Of a stretch of 64,000 nt of DNA, positions 1-9,416 are shown one piece after another. The DNA is from Motilimonas pumila. GTDB lineage: Bacteria; Pseudomonadota; Gammaproteobacteria; Enterobacterales; CBDFNC01. The notes beneath the pieces are model-generated. The model was not told the origin of the DNA. It made no database searches and was given only the letters and a program-made list of their open reading frames with translations. A program made the translations under genes and the position numbers. The stretch is from assembly GCF_003596335.1 (NCBI RefSeq), contig NZ_QZCH01000005.1, forward strand, positions 84,963 through 148,962, in the 5' to 3' direction. Every line of letters starts with the position of its first letter. Within the stretch, counting starts at the first letter, position 1.

Positions 1-2344
1 ACATTCGCGGGATGCGTTTTACTTGTGCTTGAGGATCAACTAACGCTTTGACTATTGCCGGCTTTATTTGTTGAGTGCGGTCAACCGCAACTGGGCTGCC
101 ATCTGGCTCAAGTACCACAAAAGTGTCTAAGGTATAACCGTCTTTACTGGTTAAGATAGTTGCGTCGTGAATGTTTAAGTTTTTGTTCGTCAACTCCGTT
201 ACTACTGTGGCGAAAAGAGAATGATCATCTTTACTGTATACGAATATCTCTGTGCCACCACGGCTGGCATTTTTACTGATAAGTACCAGTGGTTTAGGTT
301 CGTTATTATGTTGAATAATATACTCACAATGCCACGCAATTTGCGCCGGGGTGTGGCGCAAAAAGTAATCCGCTTTAAAGCGGCGCCATAAGTTCTCTAT
401 GGTACTGTGACAAAATGCTTTGCTTAATAACTTATCTAAGGCAGCCTGTTTATTCTGGCGAATGATAGAGCGCACGCTAACAGGCTGTTCATGGCCTTGC
501 TGAATATAATGGAGTGTTTGGTAATATAAGTCTTTCAGTAAGGCCCCTTTCCAGCTATTCCAAACGTCATCATTAGTCGCGCAGATGTCGGCTACGGTGA
601 GTAACAAAAGGTTATTCAACCTTTCTTTGGTTTTTACGATGGCCGCAAATTCGCTGACCACCTCGGGATCTTGAATATCTCGGCGTTGGGCAGTAACCGA
701 CATCACCAAGTGATTTTTTACTAACCAAGAGACCAGCTCAGCTTCTTTCTCGCTAAAGTCATGCATTAAACAAAATTCTTTGGCATCTACCGCACCCAGC
801 TCCGAGTGGTCTCCTCGTCGCCCTTTGGCAATGTCATGAAAAATTGCACCTAAAAATAACAGCTCAGGCTGTTTAATAGTGGGAAATATCTCACCACAAA
901 TCGGGTGTACCTTGCGCGACTTTTCGGTAGGGTAGCGGTATATATACTTGATTAATCTGTGAGTGTGTTCATCCACAGTATAAGCATGGAAAAGATCGAA
1001 CTGCATTTGTCCAAGGATTTTACTCCACTCAGGTATGTAAGAAGCAAGAATGCCATATTTGTGCATCAACGTGAGTGGGCGACCCATGCCTCTTGGGTGT
1101 TTTAGTAAGGCAATAAACTTGCTTCGGCATGCAGGAAAATCTTGCAACCAGTAGGTTAAGCGACGCCGGCTTTCTCGAATCTCACGTAAGGTGGTGGCAT
1201 ATACCCCTTTGATTTGAGGGTTGTCTGCCATATGTAAAAACAAATCGAGAATGGATTCCGGTTGATGGAAAAACAGTCCAGGAGTTTTTAAATTAATCAA
1301 CTTACCTTTGAGTTGAAAGTGTTCGTCTATGTCTTGACTTTCGGCTTCATCATGGCCAAGAATACTTTCTTCAAAATGCTGCAGCAGCATTTCATTGAGC
1401 TCTGATACTCGGCGTATGGTACGGTAGAATTCTTTCATCATGGTTTCTACCGCTTCGTAGCCTTTGCCTTCAAAGCCCAATTTAGATGCTACATCTGATT
1501 GAAAATCAAATAATAATCGATTATCAGCGCGCTTAGTGACCAAGTGAAGAGCAAAACGAATTTTCCAGAGAAAATTCTGACATTCAGAAAGTTCACGGTA
1601 TTCCTCTTGGGTGAGGTAGTTTTCAACCGTCATCTCTAGTAAGTTAGCTGCGCCGAAGTGGCGCCTAGCAACCCAATAAATGGTGTGGAGATCCCGCAAT
1701 CCGCCGGGGTTGCTTTTTATATCTGGTTCGAGGCTGTAGCCATTATCAAGGTAGTGGCTGTGCCGCTCTTTTTGCTCGTCTCGTTTGGCGCGAAAAAACG
1801 TTTGAGAAGGCCAGAAATCACTTTTATGAAGGCGGTGCTTAAGTTCAACAAAAACCGTGTTGTTACCGCAAATTAACCGGCTTTCGATCAAGTTGGTAGC
1901 TATGGTGATATCTTCAAGGCCAAGGTGAATACAGTCATCGACAGTTCGCACGCTTTGCCCCACCTCTAACCGTAAATCCCACAACAGAGTAATAAACTCA
2001 CTGATCGCAGACTGCGTTGAATCAGCCAATAAATCGCGACTTAGAATGAGTAAATCAATATCTGATTTAGGGTGCAGCTCACCGCGGCCATAGCCCCCTA
2101 CGGCTACCAAAGAGAGATCGTTTACCGCACCCAGGCCAAGTTGCTGCCAAATCTGCGTAAGCAAGGCATCCATAAAGCCGGCCCGCTCAAAAATTAATTC
2201 GTTGGCTTCTTCTATGCCTTCAAAAGCGCGGGCTTGTTGTTCATTAAATGCTTGCAGTTCGCCTTTAAGCTGGGGTAGATGCAATGGCGAAGCCACCGTA
2301 ACTTGAGGCAGCTCTTTGGTTGGCTCCGAAATATAGGGGGTCAT
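1..2344 (-). CDS. glnD: Bifunctional uridylyltransferase/uridylyl-removing enzyme GlnD (C-terminus cut by window edge)
   Basis: GlnD adds UMP to or removes it from PII proteins in response to glutamine and so controls nitrogen assimilation in the cytoplasm. The minus frame is open from the ATG at 2344 to the window edge, giving about 781 residues of the usual 860-900. The nucleotidyltransferase motif GGYGRGELHPKSDIDLL lies near residue 90, an HD hydrolase motif (FHDIAKGRRGDH) near residue 500, and the first ACT domain near residue 700. The last ACT domain must lie beyond position 1. The gene begins 30 bp after the stop of map on the same strand, so the two are probably co-transcribed. No frameshift was seen in the part present. 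Confidence 0.95.
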   Translation of the reverse strand, partial: MTPYISEPTKELPQVTVASPLHLPQLKGELQAFNEQQARAFEGIEEANELIFERAGFMDALLTQIWQQLGLGAVNDLSLVAVGGYGRGELHPKSDIDLLILSRDLLADSTQSAISEFITLLWDLRLEVGQSVRTVDDCIHLGLEDITIATNLIESRLICGNNTVFVELKHRLHKSDFWPSQTFFRAKRDEQKERHSHYLDNGYSLEPDIKSNPGGLRDLHTIYWVARRHFGAANLLEMTVENYLTQEEYRELSECQNFLWKIRFALHLVTKRADNRLLFDFQSDVASKLGFEGKGYEAVETMMKEFYRTIRRVSELNEMLLQHFEESILGHDEAESQDIDEHFQLKGKLINLKTPGLFFHQPESILDLFLHMADNPQIKGVYATTLREIRESRRRLTYWLQDFPACRSKFIALLKHPRGMGRPLTLMHKYGILASYIPEWSKILGQMQFDLFHAYTVDEHTHRLIKYIYRYPTEKSRKVHPICGEIFPTIKQPELLFLGAIFHDIAKGRRGDHSELGAVDAKEFCLMHDFSEKEAELVSWLVKNHLVMSVTAQRRDIQDPEVVSEFAAIVKTKERLNNLLLLTVADICATNDDVWNSWKGALLKDLYYQTLHYIQQGHEQPVSVRSIIRQNKQAALDKLLSKAFCHSTIENLWRRFKADYFLRHTPAQIAWHCEYIIQHNNEPKPLVLISKNASRGGTEIFVYSKDDHSLFATVVTELTNKNLNIHDATILTSKDGYTLDTFVVLEPDGSPVAVDRTQQIKPAIVKALVDPQAQVKRIPRM

Positions 2345-2374
2345 GCTTTATCCTTAGCTCGCGACGTTAACAAA

Positions 2375-3172
2375 TTACGCAGAAGGTGTTCTTTCAATCG
2401 CTTCATCGCTGCGCAGAGTAAGGATTTCGACACCCGTTTCCGTCACCAGCAAAGTATGCTCCCATTGAGCCGATTTACTGCCGTCTTTTGTGGTGACCGT
2501 CCAGCCGTCTTTTTTGTCCAGTTTGGTATGACGTTTGCCTAAGTTAATCATCGGCTCTATGGTAAAACACATGCCAGCTTCAAGGATGAGCTTGGCGTTT
2601 GGATCGGTGTGAGATTTGTAATGAAGTACCTGAGGGTCTTCATGAAATACAGCCCCAATGCCATGGCCACAATATTCACGTACCACTGAAAACCCATTTT
2701 TTTCCGCGTGCGCTTGAATCGCTGCGCCAATATCGCCAAGTCGTACGCCCGGTTTAACCAGCTTTATGCCCATGTAAAGACATTCTTGTGCGTTGTTGAC
2801 CAGTTTTTTTGTTAATGGGTTAGAGTCACCCACGATAAACATTTTAGATGTATCGCCGTGATAACCGTCTTTGATGACCGTGATGTCGATGTTTATGATA
2901 TCGCCATTACGCAATTTTTTATGGTTCGGGATACCATGACAAACCACTTCATTGACCGAAGTGCAGATAGACTTAGGAAAGCCATGGTAGTTTAGTGGCG
3001 CTGGAATAGCCCCTTGTTCATTGACAATATAGTCGTGACAGATTTGATCTAGCTCGCCAGTCGTAATGCCCTTAACAACGTGAGGTCCAATCATCTCAAG
3101 TACGTCCGCTGCAAGTTTGCCGGCAATCCGCATCTTTTCTATTTCTTCTGGTGTTTTAATCACGACGTTCAT
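2375..3172 (-). CDS. map: Type I methionine aminopeptidase
   Basis: Map removes the initiator methionine from nascent proteins in the cytoplasm. The 265-residue length is normal for the bacterial type I enzyme. The metal-binding residues expected for the family are visible in context: two aspartates in DITVIKDGYHGDTSKMF, a histidine in GHGIGAVFHEDP, and glutamates in FTIEPM and WEHTLLVT. The ATG start is followed by the usual N-terminal sequence (IKTPEEIEKMRIAGKLAA). It is divergent from rpsB across about 255 bp, as in E. coli, and glnD follows on the same strand. Confidence 0.98.
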   Translation of the reverse strand: MNVVIKTPEEIEKMRIAGKLAADVLEMIGPHVVKGITTGELDQICHDYIVNEQGAIPAPLNYHGFPKSICTSVNEVVCHGIPNHKKLRNGDIINIDITVIKDGYHGDTSKMFIVGDSNPLTKKLVNNAQECLYMGIKLVKPGVRLGDIGAAIQAHAEKNGFSVVREYCGHGIGAVFHEDPQVLHYKSHTDPNAKLILEAGMCFTIEPMINLGKRHTKLDKKDGWTVTTKDGSKSAQWEHTLLVTETGVEILTLRSDEAIERTPSA

Positions 3173-3249
3173 AGCGTTACTCTTTTTAATTTTGGTCCAT
3201 GTTCTGGACGCTGAAAGGGAAGTTTTTTAAGCAAAAATTCCATCTCAGA

Positions 3250-3278
3250 TTGTGGTTAGTTGTGGGATATGGTATAAA
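3250..3278 (+). promoter_or_regulatory. Probable rpsB-tsf promoter
   Basis: TTGTGG at 3250-3255 and TATAAA at 3273-3278 are separated by 17 bp, with a TGG extended -10 element. The following bases are GC-rich (GCGCGCC), a discriminator type common at stringently controlled ribosomal promoters. It would give a leader of about 140 nt. This was inferred by inspection only. Confidence 0.6.
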
Positions 3279-3340
3279 GCGCGCCGGGAATTGGCAATGT
3301 GAAAATGCATTGTTAACCGATAAACCACTATTTTTTATAA

Positions 3341-3420
3341 CACACACACATCGACACGTGATTCGGGGTGCCTTTTTAGGTCGAATTCATGGGATGTGTG
3401 GAGGCCTAACCCCAAGAGGA
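3341..3420 (+). promoter_or_regulatory. rpsB mRNA leader, probable S2-binding autoregulatory structure
   Basis: CACACATC at 3345-3352 pairs perfectly with GATGTGTG at 3393-3400. GGGGT at 3365-3369, inside that stem-loop, can pair with ACCCC at 3409-3413 just before the Shine-Dalgarno AGAGGA, which suggests a pseudoknot. E. coli rpsB-tsf is known to be repressed by S2 through its 5' leader, and leaders of this kind are conserved in gammaproteobacteria. Assigning this element to that class is inference from the visible pairings and position. Confidence 0.65.
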
Positions 3421-3427
3421 AATTAAA

Positions 3428-4162
3428 ATGGCTAATGTATCTATGCGTGAAATGCTGAAGGCAGGTGTGCACTTCGGTCACCAAACTCGTTACTGGAACC
3501 CAAAGATGAAGCCTTTCATCTTCGGTGCACGTAACAAAGTTCACATCATCAACCTTGAGCAAACAGTTCCAATGTTCAACGAAGCACTGGATTTCATCTC
3601 TGGTGTATCTGCGAAAAAAGGTAAAATCCTTTTTGTTGGTACTAAGCGCGCAGCAAGCGTAGCAGTTAAAGAAGCAGCAGAAAGCTGTGACCAGTTTTAC
3701 GTAAACCACCGCTGGTTAGGCGGCATGTTGACTAACTGGAAAACTGTTCGCCAGTCAATCAAGCGTCTTAAAGATCTTGAGCAACAAACTCAAGACGGCA
3801 CGTTTGAAAAGCTAACTAAGAAAGAAGCGCTAATGCGTACTCGTGAGCTTGAAAAGCTAGAGAAAAGCTTAGGTGGTATCAAAGAAATGGGCGGTCTACC
3901 TGACGCACTATTCATCATCGATGCTGACCACGAGCACATCGCAGTGAAAGAAGCTAACAACCTAGGTATTCCTGTAATATCTATCGTTGATACTAACTCT
4001 AGCCCTGACGGCGTTGATTACATCGTTCCTGGTAACGATGATGCAATCCGTGCAGTACAACTTTACCTAAGCTCTGCTGCTGACGCAGTGAAAGCGGGTC
4101 GTCAACAAGACATCGTTGTACAGGCTGAAGAAGACGGTTTCGTAGAAGAAGCTGCTGAGTAA
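3428..4162 (+). CDS. rpsB: 30S ribosomal protein S2
   Basis: S2 is a component of the small ribosomal subunit and binds late, on the back of the 30S between head and body. The 244-residue protein has the expected start ([22 protein letters not shown]), the FVGTKRAA segment near residue 65, the [10 protein letters not shown] motif near residue 97 and the [11 protein letters not shown] motif near residue 180. The ATG follows a strong Shine-Dalgarno (AGAGGA, 3416-3420). It is followed by tsf after a partial-terminator hairpin, the classical rpsB-tsf arrangement. Codon use looks like that of a highly expressed gene. Confidence 0.99.
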   Translation: MANVSMREMLKAGVHFGHQTRYWNPKMKPFIFGARNKVHIINLEQTVPMFNEALDFISGVSAKKGKILFVGTKRAASVAVKEAAESCDQFYVNHRWLGGMLTNWKTVRQSIKRLKDLEQQTQDGTFEKLTKKEALMRTRELEKLEKSLGGIKEMGGLPDALFIIDADHEHIAVKEANNLGIPVISIVDTNSSPDGVDYIVPGNDDAIRAVQLYLSSAADAVKAGRQQDIVVQAEEDGFVEEAAE

Positions 4163-4205
4163 TAACGGTCTAAAGCCCTTATTAACCAAGCCAATTTTTG
4201 GTTAG

Positions 4206-4232
4206 CAGGGGCCTACTTAGGCCCCTGTTTTT
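4206..4232 (+). terminator. Hairpin with T-run between rpsB and tsf (attenuator)
   Basis: CAGGGGCC (4206-4213) and GGCCCCTG (4220-4227) form an 8-bp perfect stem with a TACTTA loop, followed by TTTTT. It fits an intrinsic terminator. As tsf has no obvious promoter of its own in the short gap, it probably acts as a partial terminator that lowers tsf relative to rpsB. Confidence 0.75.
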
Positions 4233-4260
4233 CATCTAATTTTTATTGAGGAAACTCAAA

Positions 4261-5112
4261 ATGGCAATTACTGCTGCCCTAGTTAAAGAACTTCGCGAAC
4301 GTACTGGCGTTGGCATGATGGACTGTAAAAAAGCGCTTACAGAAACCAACGGTGATATCGAAGCCGCAATCGAGAATATGCGTAAATCTGGCCAAGCGAA
4401 AGCGGCTAAGAAAGCGGGTAACATCGCAGCTGAAGGTACTATCCTAATCAAGAGCGAAGGCAACGTAGCTGCGCTAGTTGAAGTTAACTGTCAAACAGAC
4501 TTCGTAGCGAAAGATGATAACTTCCTTGTATTCGCTAACGCTGTTGTTGACGCTGCAGCGGCTAACAGCCCTTCAATTGAAGAGCTACAAGCACAGTTTG
4601 AAGAGCAACGTGTTGCGCTAGTAACGAAAATTGGTGAAAACATCAATGTTCGTCGCGTTGAATACGTAGAAGGTACAGCCCTAGCTTCTTACCGTCACGG
4701 TGGCACTATTGGTGTAGTTGTTGCAGGTGAAGGTTCTGAAGAAGATCTTAAGCACATTGCAATGCACGTTGCGGCAAGCAAGCCTGAGTTTGTTAACCCA
4801 GAAGACGTGCCTGCTGAGCTAGTAGAAAAAGAAAAAGCAATCCAAATCGACATCGCGATGGGCGAAGGTAAGCCTCAAGAAATCGCTGAGAAGATGGTTG
4901 CTGGTCGCATGAAGAAGTTTACTGGTGAAGTTTCACTGACTGGTCAAGCATTCATCATGGAACCAAAGAAAACAGTTGGCCAAGTACTAAAAGAGAAAGG
5001 CATCACTGTATCTGGCTTCACTCGCCTAGAAGTAGGTGAAGGCATCGAGAAGAAAGAAGAAGATTTCGCAGCAGAAGTTGCGGCTCAAATCGAAGCTGCT
5101 AAAGCTAAGTAA
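4261..5112 (+). CDS. tsf: Elongation factor Ts
   Basis: EF-Ts is the guanine nucleotide exchange factor for EF-Tu. The N-terminal UBA-like segment ([20 protein letters not shown]) and the EF-Tu-contacting motif [10 protein letters not shown] at residues 79-88 are clear, and the 283-residue length matches E. coli. A TTG 15 bp upstream is in frame, but the ATG at 4261 is preceded by GAGGA at proper spacing and gives the family N-terminus MAITAALVK, so it was chosen. The gene lies downstream of rpsB in one transcription unit and is followed by a terminator. Confidence 0.99.
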   Translation: MAITAALVKELRERTGVGMMDCKKALTETNGDIEAAIENMRKSGQAKAAKKAGNIAAEGTILIKSEGNVAALVEVNCQTDFVAKDDNFLVFANAVVDAAAANSPSIEELQAQFEEQRVALVTKIGENINVRRVEYVEGTALASYRHGGTIGVVVAGEGSEEDLKHIAMHVAASKPEFVNPEDVPAELVEKEKAIQIDIAMGEGKPQEIAEKMVAGRMKKFTGEVSLTGQAFIMEPKKTVGQVLKEKGITVSGFTRLEVGEGIEKKEEDFAAEVAAQIEAAKAK

Positions 5113-5132
5113 TCTCTTTTTGATGAATAATT

Positions 5133-5159
5133 AGCCGCGACATTTGTTGCGGCTGTTTT
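5133..5159 (+). terminator. Intrinsic terminator after tsf
   Basis: AGCCGC (5133-5138) pairs with GCGGCT (5149-5154) around a 10-nt loop and is followed by GTTTTG. The stem is short but GC-rich and lies 20 bp after the tsf stop. Confidence 0.65.
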
Positions 5160-5195
5160 GTAGATAGCGGTATATTTTCTAGGAAAAGCTTAAAT

Positions 5196-5939
5196 ATGAG
5201 TACCAATCCAAAACCTTCTTATAGACGAATTTTATTAAAATTAAGCGGTGAAGCATTAATGGGCGAAGAAGGCTTCGGCATCGACCCTAAAGTGCTTGAG
5301 CGCATGGCACAAGAAATCAAAGAATTGATTGAGCTAGGTGTGCAAGTTGGCTTGGTAATTGGTGGTGGCAATTTATTCCGCGGTGAAGGTTTAGCAAAGG
5401 CAGGTATGAATCGTGTGGTAGGCGATCACATGGGCATGTTAGCCACTGTGATGAATGGCCTTGCAATGCGAGATGCACTGCACCGCGCTTATGTCAATGC
5501 CAGACTAATGTCTGCGATTCCGCTAAAAGGTGTGTGTGATGATTACAACTGGGCAGAGGCGATAAGCTTATTGAAATCTGGCCGTGTTGTTATTTTCTCT
5601 GCGGGTACTGGTAACCCATTTTTCACCACCGATTCAGCAGCGTGTTTACGCGGCATTGAAATCGAAGCCGACGCAGTATTAAAAGCCACGAAAGTGGAAG
5701 GCGTTTATGATAGTGACCCGGTGAAGAACCCAGAAGCTAAGCTTTACAGCGAAATAGATTACCAAACGGTATTAGAAAAAGAATTAAAGGTAATGGACTT
5801 GGCAGCATTTACGCTGGCTCGTGACCATGGTTTGCCTATTCGTGTATTTAATATGAATAAACCGGGTGCACTTCGCCGCGTAGTAATGGGCGAAGACGAG
5901 GGCACAGTGATTCGAGACCATGTAGAAGAAGCCTTATAA
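5196..5939 (+). CDS. pyrH: UMP kinase
   Basis: PyrH phosphorylates UMP to UDP in pyrimidine nucleotide synthesis; the bacterial enzyme is a hexamer of the amino acid kinase family. The protein of 247 residues contains the N-terminal phosphate-binding [10 protein letters not shown], the [10 protein letters not shown] glycine-rich loop near residue 55, [16 protein letters not shown] near residue 140 and the [17 protein letters not shown] segment. The ATG has TAGGA about 12 bp upstream. It sits between tsf and frr, as in E. coli, separated from tsf by a terminator-like hairpin. Confidence 0.99.
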   Translation: MSTNPKPSYRRILLKLSGEALMGEEGFGIDPKVLERMAQEIKELIELGVQVGLVIGGGNLFRGEGLAKAGMNRVVGDHMGMLATVMNGLAMRDALHRAYVNARLMSAIPLKGVCDDYNWAEAISLLKSGRVVIFSAGTGNPFFTTDSAACLRGIEIEADAVLKATKVEGVYDSDPVKNPEAKLYSEIDYQTVLEKELKVMDLAAFTLARDHGLPIRVFNMNKPGALRRVVMGEDEGTVIRDHVEEAL

Positions 5940-5991
5940 TTCATTTGCTTGTGGTATGCTTACCAGATGCAAAAACGAGAAGGAATTAAGT

Positions 5992-6549
5992 GTGATCAAT
6001 GAAATTAAAAACGATGCGCAAACGCGCATGGGTAAAAGTATTGACTCTTTAAAGTCGCAGTTGTCGAAGATTCGTACCGGCCGTGCTCACCCGAGCCTAC
6101 TGAGTAATATCTCAGTTTCTTATTACGGTGCAGACACGCCATTGAATCAAGTAGGTAACATCAGCACTGAAGATTCGCGTACGTTAACGGTTACCGTATT
6201 TGACCGCAGTATGATCCAAGCAGTCGAAAAAGCCATTATGGCGTCGGATTTAGGGTTAAACCCAAATTCTGCAGGCACGGTCATTCGTATTCCGTTACCG
6301 CCGTTAACAGAAGAGCGCCGTAAAGATCTTATCAAGGTAGTGCGCGGAGAAGTAGAAGGTGGCCGTGTTGCTATCCGAAATATTCGTCGTGATGCTAATA
6401 GTGACCTTAAAGCACTAGAAAAAGAAAAAGAAATCAGTGAAGATGAGCTGCATAAAGCGGAAGATGATATTCAAAAGCTAACTGATGCAGCAATTAAAGA
6501 CGCGGATGCGATCCTTGCTGATAAAGAAAAAGAGCTAATGGAAATTTAA
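5992..6549 (+). CDS. frr: Ribosome recycling factor (GTG start)
   Basis: RRF splits post-termination ribosomes together with EF-G. The GTG at 5992 is preceded by AGAAGGA at 7-nt spacing and gives exactly 185 residues, the E. coli length, with the family start [12 protein letters not shown]. An upstream TTG/ATG extension adds residues not found in RRF and was rejected. Diagnostic segments are [15 protein letters not shown], near residue 25, and [18 protein letters not shown], near residue 105. It is 52 bp after pyrH and is closed by a strong terminator. Confidence 0.97.
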   Translation: MINEIKNDAQTRMGKSIDSLKSQLSKIRTGRAHPSLLSNISVSYYGADTPLNQVGNISTEDSRTLTVTVFDRSMIQAVEKAIMASDLGLNPNSAGTVIRIPLPPLTEERRKDLIKVVRGEVEGGRVAIRNIRRDANSDLKALEKEKEISEDELHKAEDDIQKLTDAAIKDADAILADKEKELMEI

Positions 6550-6572
6550 TTTTTCGTTACGTCATCTGTCTA

Positions 6573-6599
6573 AACGCCGTGTATTTTCACGGCGTTTTT
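6573..6599 (+). terminator. Intrinsic terminator after frr
   Basis: AACGCCGTG (6573-6581) pairs perfectly with CACGGCGTT (6588-6596) around a 6-nt loop and is followed by TTT. The gap to uppS is only about 20 bp, so read-through or a promoter inside frr would be needed for the downstream cluster. Confidence 0.85.
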
Positions 6600-6618
6600 A
6601 TAACTACAGGGGTTGTGT

Positions 6619-7359
6619 GTGCCTGAATCGAGAGGGACGCCAAAACACGTTGCTATTATCATGGACGGTAACGGTCGTTGGGCAGAACAAAAAGGCAAGA
6701 TCAGGGTTTTCGGTCATAAAGCTGGCGTAAAAACCGTGAGACAGTGTGTCAACTATGCCGCTAAACAGGGGGTGGAAGCCTTAACTCTGTTTGCATTTAG
6801 CAGCGAGAATTGGAAGCGGCCAAAGGAAGAAGTAAGCACTTTGATGGAGCTATTCATGATGGTGCTAAATAGTGAGGTGAAAAAGCTTCACAAGAACAAT
6901 ATTAAGTTGTGTATTCTCGGTGATGTACGAGGTTTTTCCACAACGCTTCAAGACAAGATTGCCAAGTCTGAAGCGTTGACAGCTAAAAATACTGGCCTAG
7001 TACTTAATATCGCGGCTAACTATGGCGGTCGTTGGCACATTGCTGAAGCTGCCAAAGAGTTGGCAAAAAAGGTCCAACAAGGCGAAATGGCTGCTTCCGA
7101 TATTGATGAGTCAGTATTAGACCAACAAATAGCATCTTGGCCACTTACCGATGTCGATCTAATGATCCGCACCGGAGGGGAGCAAAGGATCAGTAATTTT
7201 CTGCTATGGCAGCTAGCATATGCAGAATTATTTTTTACTGATACACTTTGGCCAGACTTTAACGAACAGTGTTTTGCCGATGCCATTGCAAGCTTCTCTC
7301 ATCGTGAAAGGAGATATGGTCATACTAGCGCGCAAGTTCAAGCATCGAAACAAGGGTAA
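6619..7359 (+). CDS. uppS: Undecaprenyl diphosphate synthase
   Basis: UppS condenses FPP with eight IPP units to make the C55 lipid carrier used for peptidoglycan and LPS. The catalytic aspartate lies in [12 protein letters not shown] at residue 17. [11 protein letters not shown] and the C-terminal [20 protein letters not shown] follow as expected, and the length is 246. A TTG at 6613 is also in frame, but the GTG at 6619 has better spacing from ACAGGGG. The usual NYGGRWD sequence reads NYGGRWH here. It is the first gene of the long envelope cluster and is followed 3 bp later by cdsA. Confidence 0.95.
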   Translation: MPESRGTPKHVAIIMDGNGRWAEQKGKIRVFGHKAGVKTVRQCVNYAAKQGVEALTLFAFSSENWKRPKEEVSTLMELFMMVLNSEVKKLHKNNIKLCILGDVRGFSTTLQDKIAKSEALTAKNTGLVLNIAANYGGRWHIAEAAKELAKKVQQGEMAASDIDESVLDQQIASWPLTDVDLMIRTGGEQRISNFLLWQLAYAELFFTDTLWPDFNEQCFADAIASFSHRERRYGHTSAQVQASKQG

Positions 7360-7362
7360 CTT

Positions 7363-8217
7363 TTGTTAAAACAACGAATTCTTACGGCGGCAGTGTTGGC
7401 GCCAATCACTATTGCTGCCATTTTCTTTCTCCCTCTAAAATTGTTCGCCTTGTTTGCGGCGGCAGTCTATTTGTTAGCTGCTAGAGAATGGGGTGGCTTT
7501 GTTAATAGATCTTGTCAATCTTGGTTTATATATCCGTTGGGCTTGATACTGGCAGCGACTTTAGTGGTGGTACCTATTGATGCTATTTGGGTTCCGCATT
7601 TACATCAAGGTGCTAAGTATTTGCTCATAGTTGGCGGCGCATGGTGGCTGCTTTCGGCTATCATGGTACTTTCTTACCCAACGTCTTCCTCTATTTGGAC
7701 TAAAAATGCTTGGTTCAAAGCGCTGTTTGGCATCTTGACTTTGGTTCCTTTCTTTTGGAGTTTAGTCACCCTTCGCGGCGCTGATGCTATGCATGATCCG
7801 TTACACGGTGCTTGGTTAGTCCTCTTTGTGATGTTACTAGTGTGGGGCGCAGATACGGGAGCTTACTTTTCCGGTAAAGCTCTAGGTAAGCATAAGCTGG
7901 CCCCTAAGGTGAGCCCAGGTAAAACCATAGAGGGTTTTGTTGGTGGCCTACTGACCACTTTGGTGGTGGCGATCATTGCCATGTTTTTGTTTGAAATCCC
8001 AGGTGATCGGCAAGGATATTTCATTTTTTCAGCTGTGATGGCGAGTTTGGCTTCAACATTGGGCGATCTCAATGAGAGCATGTTTAAGCGTGAAGCGGGC
8101 CTTAAAGACAGCGGTAACCTACTCCCAGGTCATGGTGGTGTGATGGATCGAATTGATAGTCTTACGGCCGCACTGCCAGTTTTCACGCTTTGTTATATTG
8201 TGTGGTTTAACTCATGA
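7363..8217 (+). CDS. cdsA: Phosphatidate cytidylyltransferase (TTG start)
   Basis: CdsA makes CDP-diacylglycerol from phosphatidate and CTP at the inner membrane, the branch point of phospholipid synthesis. The 284-residue protein is mostly hydrophobic, with about eight membrane segments. It carries the family signature near the C-terminus: [19 protein letters not shown] followed by VMDRID. The TTG start gives MLKQRILTA, close to the E. coli N-terminus. It begins 3 bp after uppS, and its stop overlaps the ATG of dxr by 4 bp (ATGA), so translational coupling is likely. Confidence 0.97.
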   Translation: MLKQRILTAAVLAPITIAAIFFLPLKLFALFAAAVYLLAAREWGGFVNRSCQSWFIYPLGLILAATLVVVPIDAIWVPHLHQGAKYLLIVGGAWWLLSAIMVLSYPTSSSIWTKNAWFKALFGILTLVPFFWSLVTLRGADAMHDPLHGAWLVLFVMLLVWGADTGAYFSGKALGKHKLAPKVSPGKTIEGFVGGLLTTLVVAIIAMFLFEIPGDRQGYFIFSAVMASLASTLGDLNESMFKREAGLKDSGNLLPGHGGVMDRIDSLTAALPVFTLCYIVWFNS

Positions 8218-9416
8218 AAAAGCTTGCTGTTCTGGGAGCCACTGGCTCGATTGGCGATAGCACTCTTGCGGTAGCTAAGTTACATCCTGAGTTGTTTGAT
8301 GTTAAATTGCTGAGCGCTGCCAGTAATGCAAATAAAATGGCGAATTTGTGTTTAACGCACAATGTTAATTTTGCCTATATGTTTGAGCCCCAAGCGAATG
8401 CTGAGCTGGCTAAGTTGCTTGCTCAAGCTTCCACGCAAGTTTTGGTCACTGAAGCCGAATATTTGGCTTGTATCGCCAGTGATGAAGTTGACACTGTGAT
8501 GGCCGCAATTGTTGGCGCGGCAGGACTCATGCCAACTCTAGCAGCAGTAGAAGCGGGTAAAACGGTACTGCTGGCAAATAAAGAAGCCTTGGTAATGTCG
8601 GGTGCATTATTTATGCAATCAGCAGAGCGCTCTGGCGCACAAATATTGCCCGTTGATAGTGAGCACAATGCGATTTTCCAGTGTCTTCCGCCTGAATGTC
8701 AAAGGCAGTTAGGTTACTGCTCGTTACAACAGCATGGCATTTCACATTTGATTTTAACTGGTTCCGGTGGCCCATTTCTAACTAAGCCATTAGCCGAGTT
8801 TAATAACATTACCCCTGAGTTAGCAGTCAAGCACCCTAATTGGTCTATGGGCCCCAAAATATCTGTCGACAGTGCTACCATGATGAATAAAGGCTTGGAG
8901 TACATAGAAGCCAAGCGTCTGTTTAACACTGAAAAATCTGAGATCCAGGTGCTTATTCACCCGCAGTCGGTTATTCACTCTATGGTGCAATATTGCGATG
9001 GTTCAGTGCTCGCGCAACTGGGGCAGCCTGATATGCGCACGCCAATAGCCCATGTCATGCAATACCCTGAGCGGATTCGAAGTGGCGTGCAAGGGCTAGA
9101 CTTTAATCAAATTAGTCAATTGACTTTTGTTGAGCCAGATTTTGCAAGGTACCCCTGTTTAAAACTTGCCATCGATGCTTGCTACTCTGGTCAAGCGGCG
9201 ACAACGGTACTTAATGCTGCGAATGAAGTGGCAGTACAACGCTTTTTAGACGGGGATATTGCATTTACAGACATTGCTGAGTTAGTGACGCAAAGCCTCG
9301 ATGGTCGAAATTGCGAAACTTCCCAGTTAGATATCGAAGGCATTCTTGCGCTGGATAAAGAATCAAGGCGACATGCTTTGTCTTGGACTTCGTCTACTAA
9401 AGCCTGGAGTATTTAA
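8214..9416 (+). CDS. dxr: 1-deoxy-D-xylulose 5-phosphate reductoisomerase
   Basis: Dxr converts DXP to MEP with NADPH, the committed step of the MEP isoprenoid pathway that feeds UppS. The N-terminal NADPH-binding motif is [10 protein letters not shown] at residues 8-17. [17 protein letters not shown] with the metal-binding acidic residues, SGGPFL, and the [15 protein letters not shown] active-site segment are present, with LNAANEVAV near the C-terminus. The length of 400 is normal. It overlaps cdsA by 4 bp and shares one base with the rseP start (TAATG). The order uppS-cdsA-dxr differs from E. coli, where dxr precedes uppS. Confidence 0.98.
   Translation: MKKLAVLGATGSIGDSTLAVAKLHPELFDVKLLSAASNANKMANLCLTHNVNFAYMFEPQANAELAKLLAQASTQVLVTEAEYLACIASDEVDTVMAAIVGAAGLMPTLAAVEAGKTVLLANKEALVMSGALFMQSAERSGAQILPVDSEHNAIFQCLPPECQRQLGYCSLQQHGISHLILTGSGGPFLTKPLAEFNNITPELAVKHPNWSMGPKISVDSATMMNKGLEYIEAKRLFNTEKSEIQVLIHPQSVIHSMVQYCDGSVLAQLGQPDMRTPIAHVMQYPERIRSGVQGLDFNQISQLTFVEPDFARYPCLKLAIDACYSGQAATTVLNAANEVAVQRFLDGDIAFTDIAELVTQSLDGRNCETSQLDIEGILALDKESRRHALSWTSSTKAWSI

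Noticed and set aside
1658..1876. Plus-strand frame of 72 codons
   Set aside because: Antisense to the glnD coding region, which is open and has clear motifs on the minus strand.
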